A DNA stretch of 64,000 nucleotides, taken from the NCBI GenBank assembly GCA_964523885.1, contig CAZFYX010000032.1, positions 5,900 to 69,899 on the forward strand, given 5' to 3'. This document shows, in pieces, positions 17,025-24,542 of the stretch; positions within the stretch are counted from its first letter, which is position 1; every line of letters starts with the position of its first letter. Made by a program: the position numbers and the translations under genes. The notes under the pieces are model-generated. The model ran no database searches, was not told the origin of the DNA, and saw only the letters and a program-made list of their open reading frames with translations. The DNA comes from SHXO01 sp964523885. Lineage in GTDB: Bacteria > Pseudomonadota > Gammaproteobacteria > Burkholderiales > SHXO01.

Positions 17025-17402
17025 TCAGTTGCGGCGCAGCGGACCCGGTGCGCGGGGACCAGTCGAGGCGTCGCTCGACACGGCCAGTGAGATCGCGCGG
17101 CGGGCATTGCCGAGCCCGGGATCCGGGCACGACTTCATGCGCGCATGCATCCACTGATCCAGCTGGCGCCCCAGGTCGACGCCCACGTCACGCACGAGGT
17201 AGCCGAACACGACTGCGGCGAAGCTCCATGCGCAGTTCCAGGCCTGCTGGTCCCACGTGGGTGCGACCCCGGACGGCCAGTACGGGTCGCCGGGCTGCAC
17301 CGTGCCGATGGCCATGCAGGACAGCAGGGTCACGTCGACCACGGTCACGACGGCGGACAGCGCGACGATCACCCAGCCGGGCAGCTGCAGCAGGAGGAAC
17401 AC
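17025..17402 (-). CDS. Small membrane protein of unknown function
   Basis: The protein has about 125 residues with two membrane helices (LQLPGWVIVALSAVVTVVDVTLL and a weaker AWNCAWSFAAVVFGYLV). A hydrophilic tail includes DLGRQLDQWMHARMKSCP. I do not recognise the family. The start is uncertain: the GTG at 17402 lies just after the preceding gene's stop, and no ATG is available without a long overlap. It forms a two-gene unit with the exported protein upstream, suggesting envelope localisation for both. Confidence 0.5.
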   Translation of the reverse strand: MFLLLQLPGWVIVALSAVVTVVDVTLLSCMAIGTVQPGDPYWPSGVAPTWDQQAWNCAWSFAAVVFGYLVRDVGVDLGRQLDQWMHARMKSCPDPGLGNARRAISLAVSSDASTGPRAPGPLRRN

Positions 17403-17425
17403 GCTTCCGGGCCCGGTCAGGCGGG

Positions 17426-17914
17426 TCAGCGCTGCTGGCGCGTCAGCCACAGCAGGCTCAGCGCCTTCACCGCCTGCTCGCCCTGCTTGGTGAGCTCGCG
17501 GTTGTAGGCCGTCGAGCGATCGCGCGCCCTGGTCTGCGCGACGTACTTCGGATCGATCTTCTTCATGACGTAGTTGCGGCGGCACTCCTCGACCGCGTCC
17601 TCGGCCAGTCGCCTGCTGGTCGCGTCCATCTCCAGGTAGGGCGCACTGCAGGTTCCGGCCGGCACCCGCGTCATCTCATCGTCGATGCGCACGCGCAGCT
17701 TGTCTTCGCGGCGGCGCTGCATGCACTCGGTGTCGCATGGCTCCAGGGCCGCGGTGGCCGGCGCCGCCCTGGCGGCTTCGTCGCGCGTCTCGTCGGCCGT
17801 GAACGCCGCGACCTTGTCCTGCGCCGAGCGTTCGGACTGCGCCAGCGTGACGGGACCGAACAACATCGACGCGCCCGCTGCAACGATCATTGACAACCGC
17901 ATGACCTTGTCCAT
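17426..17914 (-). CDS. Small exported protein of unknown function
   Basis: The protein has 162 residues, with a signal peptide (RLSMIVAAGASMLFGPVTLAQS). The rest is a charged, helical mature part with Cys residues in CDTECMQRR, GTCSAPYLEM and VEECRRNYVM, which could form disulfides in the periplasm. I do not recognise a family. An alternative ATG four codons downstream gives a more compact signal sequence. It is followed after 23 bases by a small membrane protein gene and probably shares its transcript. Confidence 0.55.
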   Translation of the reverse strand: MDKVMRLSMIVAAGASMLFGPVTLAQSERSAQDKVAAFTADETRDEAARAAPATAALEPCDTECMQRRREDKLRVRIDDEMTRVPAGTCSAPYLEMDATSRRLAEDAVEECRRNYVMKKIDPKYVAQTRARDRSTAYNRELTKQGEQAVKALSLLWLTRQQR

Positions 17915-18131
17915 CCGCGAACTCCACCGTGCTGAAAACCACGGTGGTACCAGCCGCAGGACGTGTGCCACGCAGGACGCGCTGCGGCCGGGAGAGCGGA
18001 GGAGGATGCAGGTCGAGCAGGATCCGGGGGTTGAGCGGGGCGGGTCGCCGCCTGCAGACGACGTCGCGGACCGACGCTGACGAGCCGCGACAGGAGAGCA
18101 CGCACACACCTGCCGCGCCATGGCGCGATGG

Positions 18132-18156
18132 CCGCGCGATCCACCGGATCGCGCGG
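18132..18156. terminator. GC-rich hairpin downstream of the enolase-superfamily gene
   Basis: A perfect 11-base-pair stem (CCGCGCGATCC/GGATCGCGCGG) with a three-base loop sits 16 bases beyond the stop of the minus-strand gene. There is no T-tract, so termination may be Rho-assisted, or the hairpin may protect the mRNA end. Confidence 0.5.
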
Positions 18157-18171
18157 TTCACATTCGAGGTG

Positions 18172-19272
18172 CTACCCGGCCCGGTAGCGGCGCACGACTT
18201 CCGGATCGGGATCCGCGCCCAGCCCCGGTCCCTGCGGCACGTCGACGCAGCCGCCGCGCGGCACGAACTGGGTGCCGTAGAGGCGCGCTTCGAGATCGAA
18301 GTAGCGCCATTCCACCAGCGACCCGGCGCCGTGCACCGCATTCACGTGCACGCCAGCCAGGAATCCGGGGCCATCGTAGAAGCTGTGCGGCATGACCGTC
18401 GCGCCGTGGGCCGCCGCCAGCGCGAACACCTTGCGCAGCTCGGACACCCCACCCATCTTGATCGGGCTGGGCTGGACGAAGTCCACCGCGCCGGCCGCGA
18501 GCATGTGCTGGAACTGCGCGAGCGTGGCGTTGTTCTCGCCCGAGGCGATGCAGATGCCGGCTTTCGCCCGCACCTGCGCCAGGCCCTCGAAGTCCTCGGG
18601 CGGCCACACCGGCTCCTCAAGCCAGTGCAGGTCGTACTCGCGCATCCGTGCCGCCATCTCCAGCGCCTGCTGACGCGACCAGGGGCAGTTGACGTCGTTC
18701 ATGATCCGCGGTGCAGGGCCGGCGGCCTCGCGCGCCGCCCGCACCGCGGCGACTTCGACCTCGTGCAGCTTCACGTAGCCGTAGCCGTCGCGCACGGCGC
18801 GTGCGACGTTCGCGCCCACCACCTTCGGCTCGGTGTAGCGGATCAGGCTCGCGTAGCAGGGCAGGCGGTCGCTGCGCGCCCCGCCCAGCAGGCGGTGCAG
18901 GGGCAGGCCTGCAGCCTTGCCCGCGATGTCCCACAGTGCGATGTCCACCCCGGACAAGCCGAAGATGACCGGCCCGCCGCGGCCGAATATGTGCAGCTTC
19001 TGCTGCACGTCGAGCATCAGGGCCTCGATCTGCGCGGAATCGCGGCCGATCAGCAGCGGAGCGATCATCGTGTCGATCGCCGCCTTCGTGGCCGGGATGG
19101 CGTTGTAGCCGAAGGCCTCGCCCCAGCCCACGATGCCCGCGTCGGTGGTCACCTTGACCAGCAGCGCGTCAGCGGTCTTCCAGGTGCTGCCGCCCCACGC
19201 ATCCGCATCGGCGCTGCCGCCGGTGGTGTAGGGGATGCAGACGACGATGGTCTCGATCGATTGGATCTTCAT
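18172..19272 (-). CDS. Mandelate racemase/muconate-lactonizing enzyme family protein (enolase superfamily)
   Basis: The protein has 366 residues. A capping domain is followed by a TIM-barrel with a catalytic KLH at 168-170 (the K-x-K/H position), metal ligands D193 (MNDVN), E219 or E220 (LEEP) and E246 (SGEN), and H296 (MPHS). This is the residue layout of the mandelate racemase subgroup, which abstracts a proton alpha to a carboxylate and then racemises or dehydrates an acid sugar or aromatic hydroxy acid. The exact substrate cannot be told. The gene stands alone, with no sugar-acid transporter beside it. A possible -10 (TATCAT on the minus strand, near 19302-19307) lies upstream. Confidence 0.88.
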   Translation of the reverse strand: MKIQSIETIVVCIPYTTGGSADADAWGGSTWKTADALLVKVTTDAGIVGWGEAFGYNAIPATKAAIDTMIAPLLIGRDSAQIEALMLDVQQKLHIFGRGGPVIFGLSGVDIALWDIAGKAAGLPLHRLLGGARSDRLPCYASLIRYTEPKVVGANVARAVRDGYGYVKLHEVEVAAVRAAREAAGPAPRIMNDVNCPWSRQQALEMAARMREYDLHWLEEPVWPPEDFEGLAQVRAKAGICIASGENNATLAQFQHMLAAGAVDFVQPSPIKMGGVSELRKVFALAAAHGATVMPHSFYDGPGFLAGVHVNAVHGAGSLVEWRYFDLEARLYGTQFVPRGGCVDVPQGPGLGADPDPEVVRRYRAG

Positions 19273-19438
19273 GGCGTAGGGGTCGGCCGGCTGGAGGCGC
19301 AATGATAGTGGCCGGGCCGCCAGCCTGCACGCCGGGGCATGCACCCGCTGCGCCGCCCGGGTCCGGCTCACCACGTCTGCGCCGAGGATAGCCACCGGGA
19401 CCCGGCATCCCCGTTGCTCAGCGCATCAGGCCTGCTCC

Positions 19439-20416
19439 ATGCAGGAGCACAAGACGGGGATCGCGCCCGGGAACATGGGCAACTGGAGTCTGCACGGCCG
19501 CACGCTCGGCCAGATCCTGGTCAGGGCGGTGCGCGAATTCAGCGAGGACGCGATGTCGATCTATGCGGCAGCGCTGGCCTATCGCGCACTGTTCGCACTG
19601 TTCCCGTTCCTGATCTTCATGGTGGCGCTGGTCGCGTACCTGGACGTGCCGCAGCTGTTCACCTGGATGCAGGGACAGGCCGCGCTGGTCGTGCCGGCGG
19701 AGGGCATGCAGCCGGTGAACGAGGTCATCGCCGGCCTGCGCAATCCGCGCGGCGGCCTGCTCTCGGTCGGCATCCTGCTGGCGCTGTGGTCGGCCTCGTC
19801 CGGCGTAATGTCGGCCATGGAAGCGCTCAACGTGGCCTACGACGTGCCCGAGCGCCGCCCGCTGTGGCAGCGCATACCGCTCGCGCTGGTCTACACGGTC
19901 GGGATCGCCGCAATGCTCCTGGCCGCAGCGGCCCTGATGGTGATCGGGCCGCAGGCAGCCGAGTGGGTGGCCACGCGCCTGGGCCTGGAACAGGTCTTCG
20001 TCACGGTGTGGACGTGGGCGCGCTGGCCGGTCGCCACCGTGCTGCTGATGCTGGTGGTCTCGCTGGTGTATTACGCCGGGCCGAACGCGCGCGCACGGTT
20101 CCGCTTCATCACGCCGGGCGCGATCCTCGCGGTGCTGATCTGGATCGCCGCCTCGGCCGGGTTCGCCTACTACGTGCAGAACTTCGGCCACTACGACGCG
20201 ACCTACGGCAGCCTGGGCGCGATCGTGGTCCTGTTGTTCTACTTCTACCTCTCCGCGGCGGTTCTGCTGTTCGGCGCGGAGGTGAACGCGGTGCTGCAGG
20301 AGAAGGGGCGGGCCGGCAGGGAGACGCCCCGCCTCAGCGAGACGGCGCCCGTGCGCCAGCCAGGAAGCGCAGCATCTCGTCGCCCGAGGGCGGAAATTCC
20401 TCGTGCGCGGTCGTGA
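19439..20416 (+). CDS. YihY/BrkB-family inner-membrane protein
   Basis: The protein has 325 residues. A cytoplasmic N-terminus is followed by about six membrane helices. The family features are AALAYRALFALFPFLIF near the start and GAIVVLLFYFYLSAAVLLFGAEVNAV near the end. These proteins were once called RNase BN or BrkB, but their role is still unclear. The start could instead be the ATG at 19475, which has GGGA upstream. The last 83 bases overlap antisense with the end of the esterase-like gene on the other strand. Confidence 0.88.
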   Translation: MQEHKTGIAPGNMGNWSLHGRTLGQILVRAVREFSEDAMSIYAAALAYRALFALFPFLIFMVALVAYLDVPQLFTWMQGQAALVVPAEGMQPVNEVIAGLRNPRGGLLSVGILLALWSASSGVMSAMEALNVAYDVPERRPLWQRIPLALVYTVGIAAMLLAAAALMVIGPQAAEWVATRLGLEQVFVTVWTWARWPVATVLLMLVVSLVYYAGPNARARFRFITPGAILAVLIWIAASAGFAYYVQNFGHYDATYGSLGAIVVLLFYFYLSAAVLLFGAEVNAVLQEKGRAGRETPRLSETAPVRQPGSAASRRPRAEIPRARS

Positions 20417-21167
20417 CCTCGCAGTAGCGCACCCGGCCGCCTGCGCTGCACGAGGGATACTCGACGCAACCCACACCGGAGGGCACCGGCGGCGACGTGC
20501 AGCGGTTGCAGTCGGCCCACCACTGCGCCGGGCCCTGCCCGAACGCCGGCAACGGAAAGCGCGTGTCGTTGCGGGAGTGCACGATGAGCACCGACACCGG
20601 AGCGGGGCAGGTGTAGTCGGCGATGTCCTGCCTGCGCATGCCGGCGCCGCTCACGGCGATGGCGGCCGGCAGCGGCGCGGACTTGCCGAAGAAGGTGACG
20701 CCGGCGGCGCTGCTGCCGCCGTCCGAGTGCCCCGCGAAGGTGACCCGCGCCGGATCGATGCACCAGCGCCGGGAGACGATCGCGGGGATCTCGCCCTGCT
20801 GGGCGAAGGAGCCCATCGCCAGCCGCGCGTGATCCGCATACGCGACGACGAATCCCGCACTGGTCGCCGATGTGGTGAGACCGGCGTAGCGCTCGGAGCG
20901 CGCCCGGTCGTAGCCGGCCGGCGCGAGCACGACCAGGAGCGGATGCGCACGCGTGGGGTCGTAGTTGCGCGGCGTGCGCACGCTGAAGCTCAGGCCTGCG
21001 CTCGTCTGCACGCTGTTGGTCGCGCCCGGCTCGCCCCGGCCGGGGGTGCAGGCGACGGGCAGCTGCAGCTTCGCGTAGTCGGCATCGCCCAGCACAGCGG
21101 GCTCCTGGGAGCACCCACCGAACAGGGCCGCGCAGGCGAGCAACGGCAGGCGGCGCAGGCGCTTCAC
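20334..21167 (-). CDS. Lipoprotein alpha/beta hydrolase, PHB-depolymerase/LpqC-like
   Basis: The protein has 277 residues. A lipoprotein signal ends at ALFGGC. The fold is an alpha/beta hydrolase of the esterase-PHB depolymerase (LpqC) type, with nucleophile motif GHSDGG. A late HSRNDTRFP (acid) and TTAHEEFP (His) complete a plausible triad. Several Cys residues probably pair in the periplasm. The GTG start overlaps the previous gene's stop (GTGA), so it belongs to the copper monooxygenase operon. Its contribution there is unknown: a surface esterase for alkyl esters or polymer is possible. The end overlaps the yihY gene by 83 bases. Confidence 0.8.
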   Translation of the reverse strand: MKRLRRLPLLACAALFGGCSQEPAVLGDADYAKLQLPVACTPGRGEPGATNSVQTSAGLSFSVRTPRNYDPTRAHPLLVVLAPAGYDRARSERYAGLTTSATSAGFVVAYADHARLAMGSFAQQGEIPAIVSRRWCIDPARVTFAGHSDGGSSAAGVTFFGKSAPLPAAIAVSGAGMRRQDIADYTCPAPVSVLIVHSRNDTRFPLPAFGQGPAQWWADCNRCTSPPVPSGVGCVEYPSCSAGGRVRYCEVTTAHEEFPPSGDEMLRFLAGARAPSR

Positions 21168-21634
21168 TGTGCCGGCTTCTTCTTGCTGCTCTTGCTGCCC
21201 TTGCCCTTGCGGGCTTTCTTCGCTGGCGGCTTCGCCCCCTTGGGATGCACGAACTTCGCATGCTGCAGCTCCTGGTCTGGCAGCGCCACCATCAGGGCGA
21301 TCTCGTTGTACGCACCGAGCTTGTAGTCGCCGGTGCCCTTGAGCATGTTGTTCCCGGCGGGGGAGAGGAGCACCACGTAGCGGTTGCGGCCGCCCGTGAT
21401 GATGGCCTTGGCGCTTCCGCGTGTGATGTCGACGGGGCCATCCTCGCGGTCGTTGAGGTAGAGCGTGAGCTCCTTCGGCTGGACCAGCAGCTCCAGGTGG
21501 AGCGGCCCCGCAGTGGCCACCTGGCCGCCGTGCGCGGGCTTGATCCGGTCCGCGGATTCGTCGGCCTGCGCATCCGCGCAGGCCACGGTGAAAAGGGCCA
21601 GCAGGCCGATCAGCACCGGCCGGAACCTCTGCAT
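21164..21634 (-). CDS. Periplasmic 'HGG' protein with Lys-rich tail, in the copper monooxygenase operon
   Basis: The protein has 156 residues. The signal peptide ends near ACADAQA. The mature part begins KPAHGGQVATAGPLHLELLV and continues as a short beta-rich domain. The same His-Gly-Gly start and LxLELxV strand is found in periplasmic domains that accompany heavy-metal efflux adaptors, so a metal-handling role is plausible. The last 25 residues are almost all Lys/Ala/Gly/Ser. It lies 17 bases after the CopD fusion gene and overlaps the hydrolase gene, and so is part of the same transcript. Confidence 0.65.
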   Translation of the reverse strand: MQRFRPVLIGLLALFTVACADAQADESADRIKPAHGGQVATAGPLHLELLVQPKELTLYLNDREDGPVDITRGSAKAIITGGRNRYVVLLSPAGNNMLKGTGDYKLGAYNEIALMVALPDQELQHAKFVHPKGAKPPAKKARKGKGSKSSKKKPAQ

Positions 21635-21651
21635 CGGGTTCTCCTCTGGAG

Positions 21652-23571
21652 TCAGTGAACGTGGTCGTCGGGCGGCGGGCGCACCTGCGGCTCGCGCGCC
21701 AGCAGTGCGAGCTGCCCGAGCAGCAGCTCAAGGTCGCCCCAGCCTGCCGTATCGCCAGGAAGCCAGCGAGCCCGAATATAACCGAAGCGGTCCACCAGCA
21801 TCTCCAGATGCGCGGGAATCGGCGCCGAATCGCGCGCATCCGCATCCGACAGGGTGCGGCGCAGGAGCGCGTACGTCCGTGCCGCTTCCGCCGCGCCATC
21901 GATCACCGTGGGGAGTTCGGCAGGAACCGCCTCGTCGGGGTCACCCAGCGGGATGGCGAGGAGCTCCACACCCGCCGCGCGCAGTCGCGCGTGTGCCGCA
22001 GCGAGTTGCGCCAGGCGCGCCGCCGATGCCGGCAAGCTGTAGAAGACGAGCAGCACCGGCCCGCGGCCGCGATGGTCCTTGAGCGCGCCGGAGCGTCCAT
22101 CCGCAGTCTGGTAGGAGAAGTCGATCGCCGGCAGCCAGGGGACGCCCGGGACCACGCGCTCGTTCAGGATGCGGGCCTGGTAGCCGGCAGAGAGCGTGCG
22201 CAGGAAGTTGATCAGGTCCCAGCGGTCGTCCTCGGCCAGCACGGCGGCAAACCCGGGCATCGCGCCTGGCGGCTTGCCGTGCGTGAGCCACCAGAACAGG
22301 TCGCCCGCGGTGTGCAGGGCAGTGTGCGGCTCGGTGAGGTCTGCGGGCGGCAGCGCCAGGCTCCTGCCGTCCGGGCCGTCGCCATGCGCACTGGCGCCGT
22401 GACAGCGGACACAGTGGTGCGCGAAGAGCCCGGCCCCGCTGGCGACCGAGATCGCATGGTAGGGGACGCTCGGCCGACGATAGGTATCCGGGTATGCGTC
22501 CACCGAGAGCGCCCGCAGCGCGAAGACCAGGCACACGGACGCTGCCACCGCTGCCGCCGCCGCACCGGCACGCGCACGCCGATGCAGGAACCACAAGGCG
22601 GCAGCAAGCGTGATGGCGACGAATGCCGCCAATCCGATCACCGCCGTGGCAACGCCAGGCGTGCCCCAGGTGGCGTCGATCGAGATGCGCAACGGCAGCA
22701 GCCACGTGATCGCATCGTGCCGCGCGGGCACCGACTGCGCCAGGCTCGTGGCAAGCGACAGCAGCACGATCGCGAGGACGAGCTCGAGGGCGAGCCAGCG
22801 CACGCCCGTGCGCTGGTCGAACGCCCCGCCAGCGGTCCGGTCTCGCAGCCCGCGGCGAAGGCGTGCGGCGAGCGCCAGCACGGCGGCCAGCAGCGCGACC
22901 TTCCCGAGCAGCAGCGCGCCGTAGCGGGTGCCGAGCAGCGCGGGCCAGCGCTCGACGTGCACCACTGCGAGCCAGCCGCCACTGACCACGATCGCGAGCA
23001 TGAACGCAGGCGCGACGCGCGAGAAGCGACTCAGCGTCGCGGCGCCAGTGTCCGCGTGACGCACGAGCAGCCACAGCAGGACCGGCAGCGAGCCAAGCCA
23101 GGCGGCCGCGGCCGCCAGGTGCAGCGCATGCGCCGGCAGCACCTGCCAGCCGGGTTCCGCCGTCGCGGAGTGACCGGCCCACGGCGCGCATGCGAGGCTG
23201 AACAGGGCTGCACCGAGTGCCAGCGCCTGCGCGCCCCGCACCCCCGCGCGGTGGCTGGCCAGCAGCGCGACACAGGCAGCGGACAACGCCCCCTGCCGAA
23301 GCAGCCAGATGGTGCCGAAGCGGCTGTCGCCCAGCAGTCGCGCGACCACCGCGGTGTCCAGCGTGCCCGCAAGGGCGAGCGCCTGGCTGACCAGCACCGC
23401 GAATGCGAGGAGCAGGGCGCAGGCCAGCGCCAGTGCGGCACCAGCCCGGGCGCGCTGGGCCAGCGGTGCAGCGGGGTCTCGCAGCAGCGCCAGCACCACC
23501 AGCACGCCGATGGCCAGGAAGACGCTGCAGGTGTAGAGGAACCGCGCGGCGAGGCCGGCCGCCTCGATCAT
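21652..23571 (-). CDS. CopD-cytochrome c-redoxin fusion protein
   Basis: The protein has 639 residues and three parts. Residues 1-330 are a CopD-like copper-import membrane domain with about eight helices and His/Trp-containing loops (PWAGHSA, LPAHALHLAAAAAWLGSLP). A further helix leads to a class I cytochrome c domain with haem-binding CVRCH at 387-391 and a likely Met ligand at GAMPGF (M438). The last 170 residues resemble a redoxin/SCO-type thioredoxin fold, but the expected Cys pair is absent (FYSLPASAAR). It overlaps copC by four bases. A copper importer joined to a haem redox domain could reduce or hand over copper, or pass electrons to the monooxygenase; both are inference. Confidence 0.87.
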   Translation of the reverse strand: MIEAAGLAARFLYTCSVFLAIGVLVVLALLRDPAAPLAQRARAGAALALACALLLAFAVLVSQALALAGTLDTAVVARLLGDSRFGTIWLLRQGALSAACVALLASHRAGVRGAQALALGAALFSLACAPWAGHSATAEPGWQVLPAHALHLAAAAAWLGSLPVLLWLLVRHADTGAATLSRFSRVAPAFMLAIVVSGGWLAVVHVERWPALLGTRYGALLLGKVALLAAVLALAARLRRGLRDRTAGGAFDQRTGVRWLALELVLAIVLLSLATSLAQSVPARHDAITWLLPLRISIDATWGTPGVATAVIGLAAFVAITLAAALWFLHRRARAGAAAAAVAASVCLVFALRALSVDAYPDTYRRPSVPYHAISVASGAGLFAHHCVRCHGASAHGDGPDGRSLALPPADLTEPHTALHTAGDLFWWLTHGKPPGAMPGFAAVLAEDDRWDLINFLRTLSAGYQARILNERVVPGVPWLPAIDFSYQTADGRSGALKDHRGRGPVLLVFYSLPASAARLAQLAAAHARLRAAGVELLAIPLGDPDEAVPAELPTVIDGAAEAARTYALLRRTLSDADARDSAPIPAHLEMLVDRFGYIRARWLPGDTAGWGDLELLLGQLALLAREPQVRPPPDDHVH

Positions 23572-23942
23572 TTCGGTGCCGCGCGGTCCTTCAGCCGGAA
23601 GACGAAGCTGCCCTTGACCGTGTGACCATCGATGGAGAGCACCTGATAGCGCACGGTGTACTGCCCGGCAGGCAGTGCCGGCAGTGCCAGCTCCAGCAGC
23701 TTGCGTTCCTGCGCCGACACCCGTGCCGGCTCACGGCTCACCTCGTGTCCCGCGTCATCGAGGACGCTGGCTGCGCAGAAGGCCGCCTCGAGCGGCTCGC
23801 TGAACCACAGCCGCACGGCCGCCGGCGCACTGGCCAGCTGCGCACGGGGCGCGGGCTCGCTCTTCGTGAGCACCGCATGCGCAGCGGCCAGGCCTGGGGC
23901 AAGCAGGCTGCACAGAAGGGCGAGGCGCACGCGGAGCTTCAT
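23568..23942 (-). CDS. copC: Periplasmic copper-binding protein CopC
   Basis: The protein has 124 residues. The signal peptide is predicted to be cut after GLAAA, giving a mature protein starting HAVLTKSEP. That N-terminal His is the CopC copper-brace ligand. A second typical segment, SIDGHTVKGSFVF, holds the other His. CopC delivers copper in the periplasm and commonly accompanies CopD. It is sandwiched with ATGA overlaps between the membrane-anchored protein and the CopD fusion, so all three are translationally coupled and follow the monooxygenase subunit B gene. Confidence 0.93.
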   Translation of the reverse strand: MKLRVRLALLCSLLAPGLAAAHAVLTKSEPAPRAQLASAPAAVRLWFSEPLEAAFCAASVLDDAGHEVSREPARVSAQERKLLELALPALPAGQYTVRYQVLSIDGHTVKGSFVFRLKDRAAPK

Positions 23943-24499
23943 TGCCTTGCCAACGCGCGCTCGCGCCGCCGCGCCGCGACCAGGTACAGCGCGACGCCGC
24001 CGGCGATGATCAGCGCGGCACCCGCGATCAGCGGCAGCATCGAGCGCGGCTTCCCCACGGAGAAGGGAAAGCGCGAGACCAGTTTCTCGGCTCCGCCGAC
24101 GCTGACCAGCCCGACGAACTTGCCGGGCTCGGTGAACACGTGCTCGAAGTGCAGCGTCCCGGTGGGATGCACGGCAGCCGGGAGGTGGAACACCGTGATC
24201 TCGTCCAGGTTCGCCTCCGAGCCGGTGTCGCGGATGATGCGGACCTCGGCCGGCAGGTCGCGCAGCTCGGCATCGATGTAGTCGAGCACGACTACGGTGC
24301 GGCCGGTCTGCGGGATGTCCTCGCAGAATTCGGTCGCCGCCGCGCTGTCCGGCTGGTAGCCGACGAAGTGCATCAGGTAGCGGCCCACGCGCAGCTTGCA
24401 CATGTCCTGGTCCATGGACAGGCCGCCATGAGCATGGGCGGTTGCTCCGGCCAGGGCGGACAGCAGTGCGGTCAACGCCGCGAGAAGTGCACGACGCAT
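23939..24499 (-). CDS. Membrane-anchored periplasmic protein of the copper monooxygenase operon (AmoD/PmoD position)
   Basis: The protein has 186 residues: a signal peptide (ALTALLSALAGATAHA), a periplasmic domain of about 120 residues, and a single C-terminal helix (MLPLIAGAALIIAGGVALYLV) with an Arg-rich cytoplasmic end. The start of the mature chain is unusual: HGGLSMDQDMC contains one His, two Met and a Cys, and a second Cys follows in EFCEDIP. The topology and place right after subunit B match the AmoD/PmoD proteins of ammonia and methane oxidisers, which bind copper. Sequence identity to that family cannot be shown here. The preferred ATG starts the signal peptide directly. Confidence 0.65.
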   Translation of the reverse strand: MRRALLAALTALLSALAGATAHAHGGLSMDQDMCKLRVGRYLMHFVGYQPDSAAATEFCEDIPQTGRTVVVLDYIDAELRDLPAEVRIIRDTGSEANLDEITVFHLPAAVHPTGTLHFEHVFTEPGKFVGLVSVGGAEKLVSRFPFSVGKPRSMLPLIAGAALIIAGGVALYLVAARRRERALARQ

Positions 24500-24513
24500 G
24501 CGGATCGACGCAC

Positions 24514-24534
24514 CCTCTCCCGGGGTGGGAGAGG
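24514..24534. repeat. Hairpin between subunit B and accessory genes
   Basis: A stem of eight base pairs (CCTCTCCC/GGGAGAGG) with a five-base loop lies in the 43-base gap between the pmoB-like stop and the next start. It belongs to the REP-like family of this window. It could mark an RNA processing or partial termination point that lowers accessory-gene expression relative to the three structural genes. Confidence 0.5.
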
Positions 24535-24542
24535 CGAGCGGG

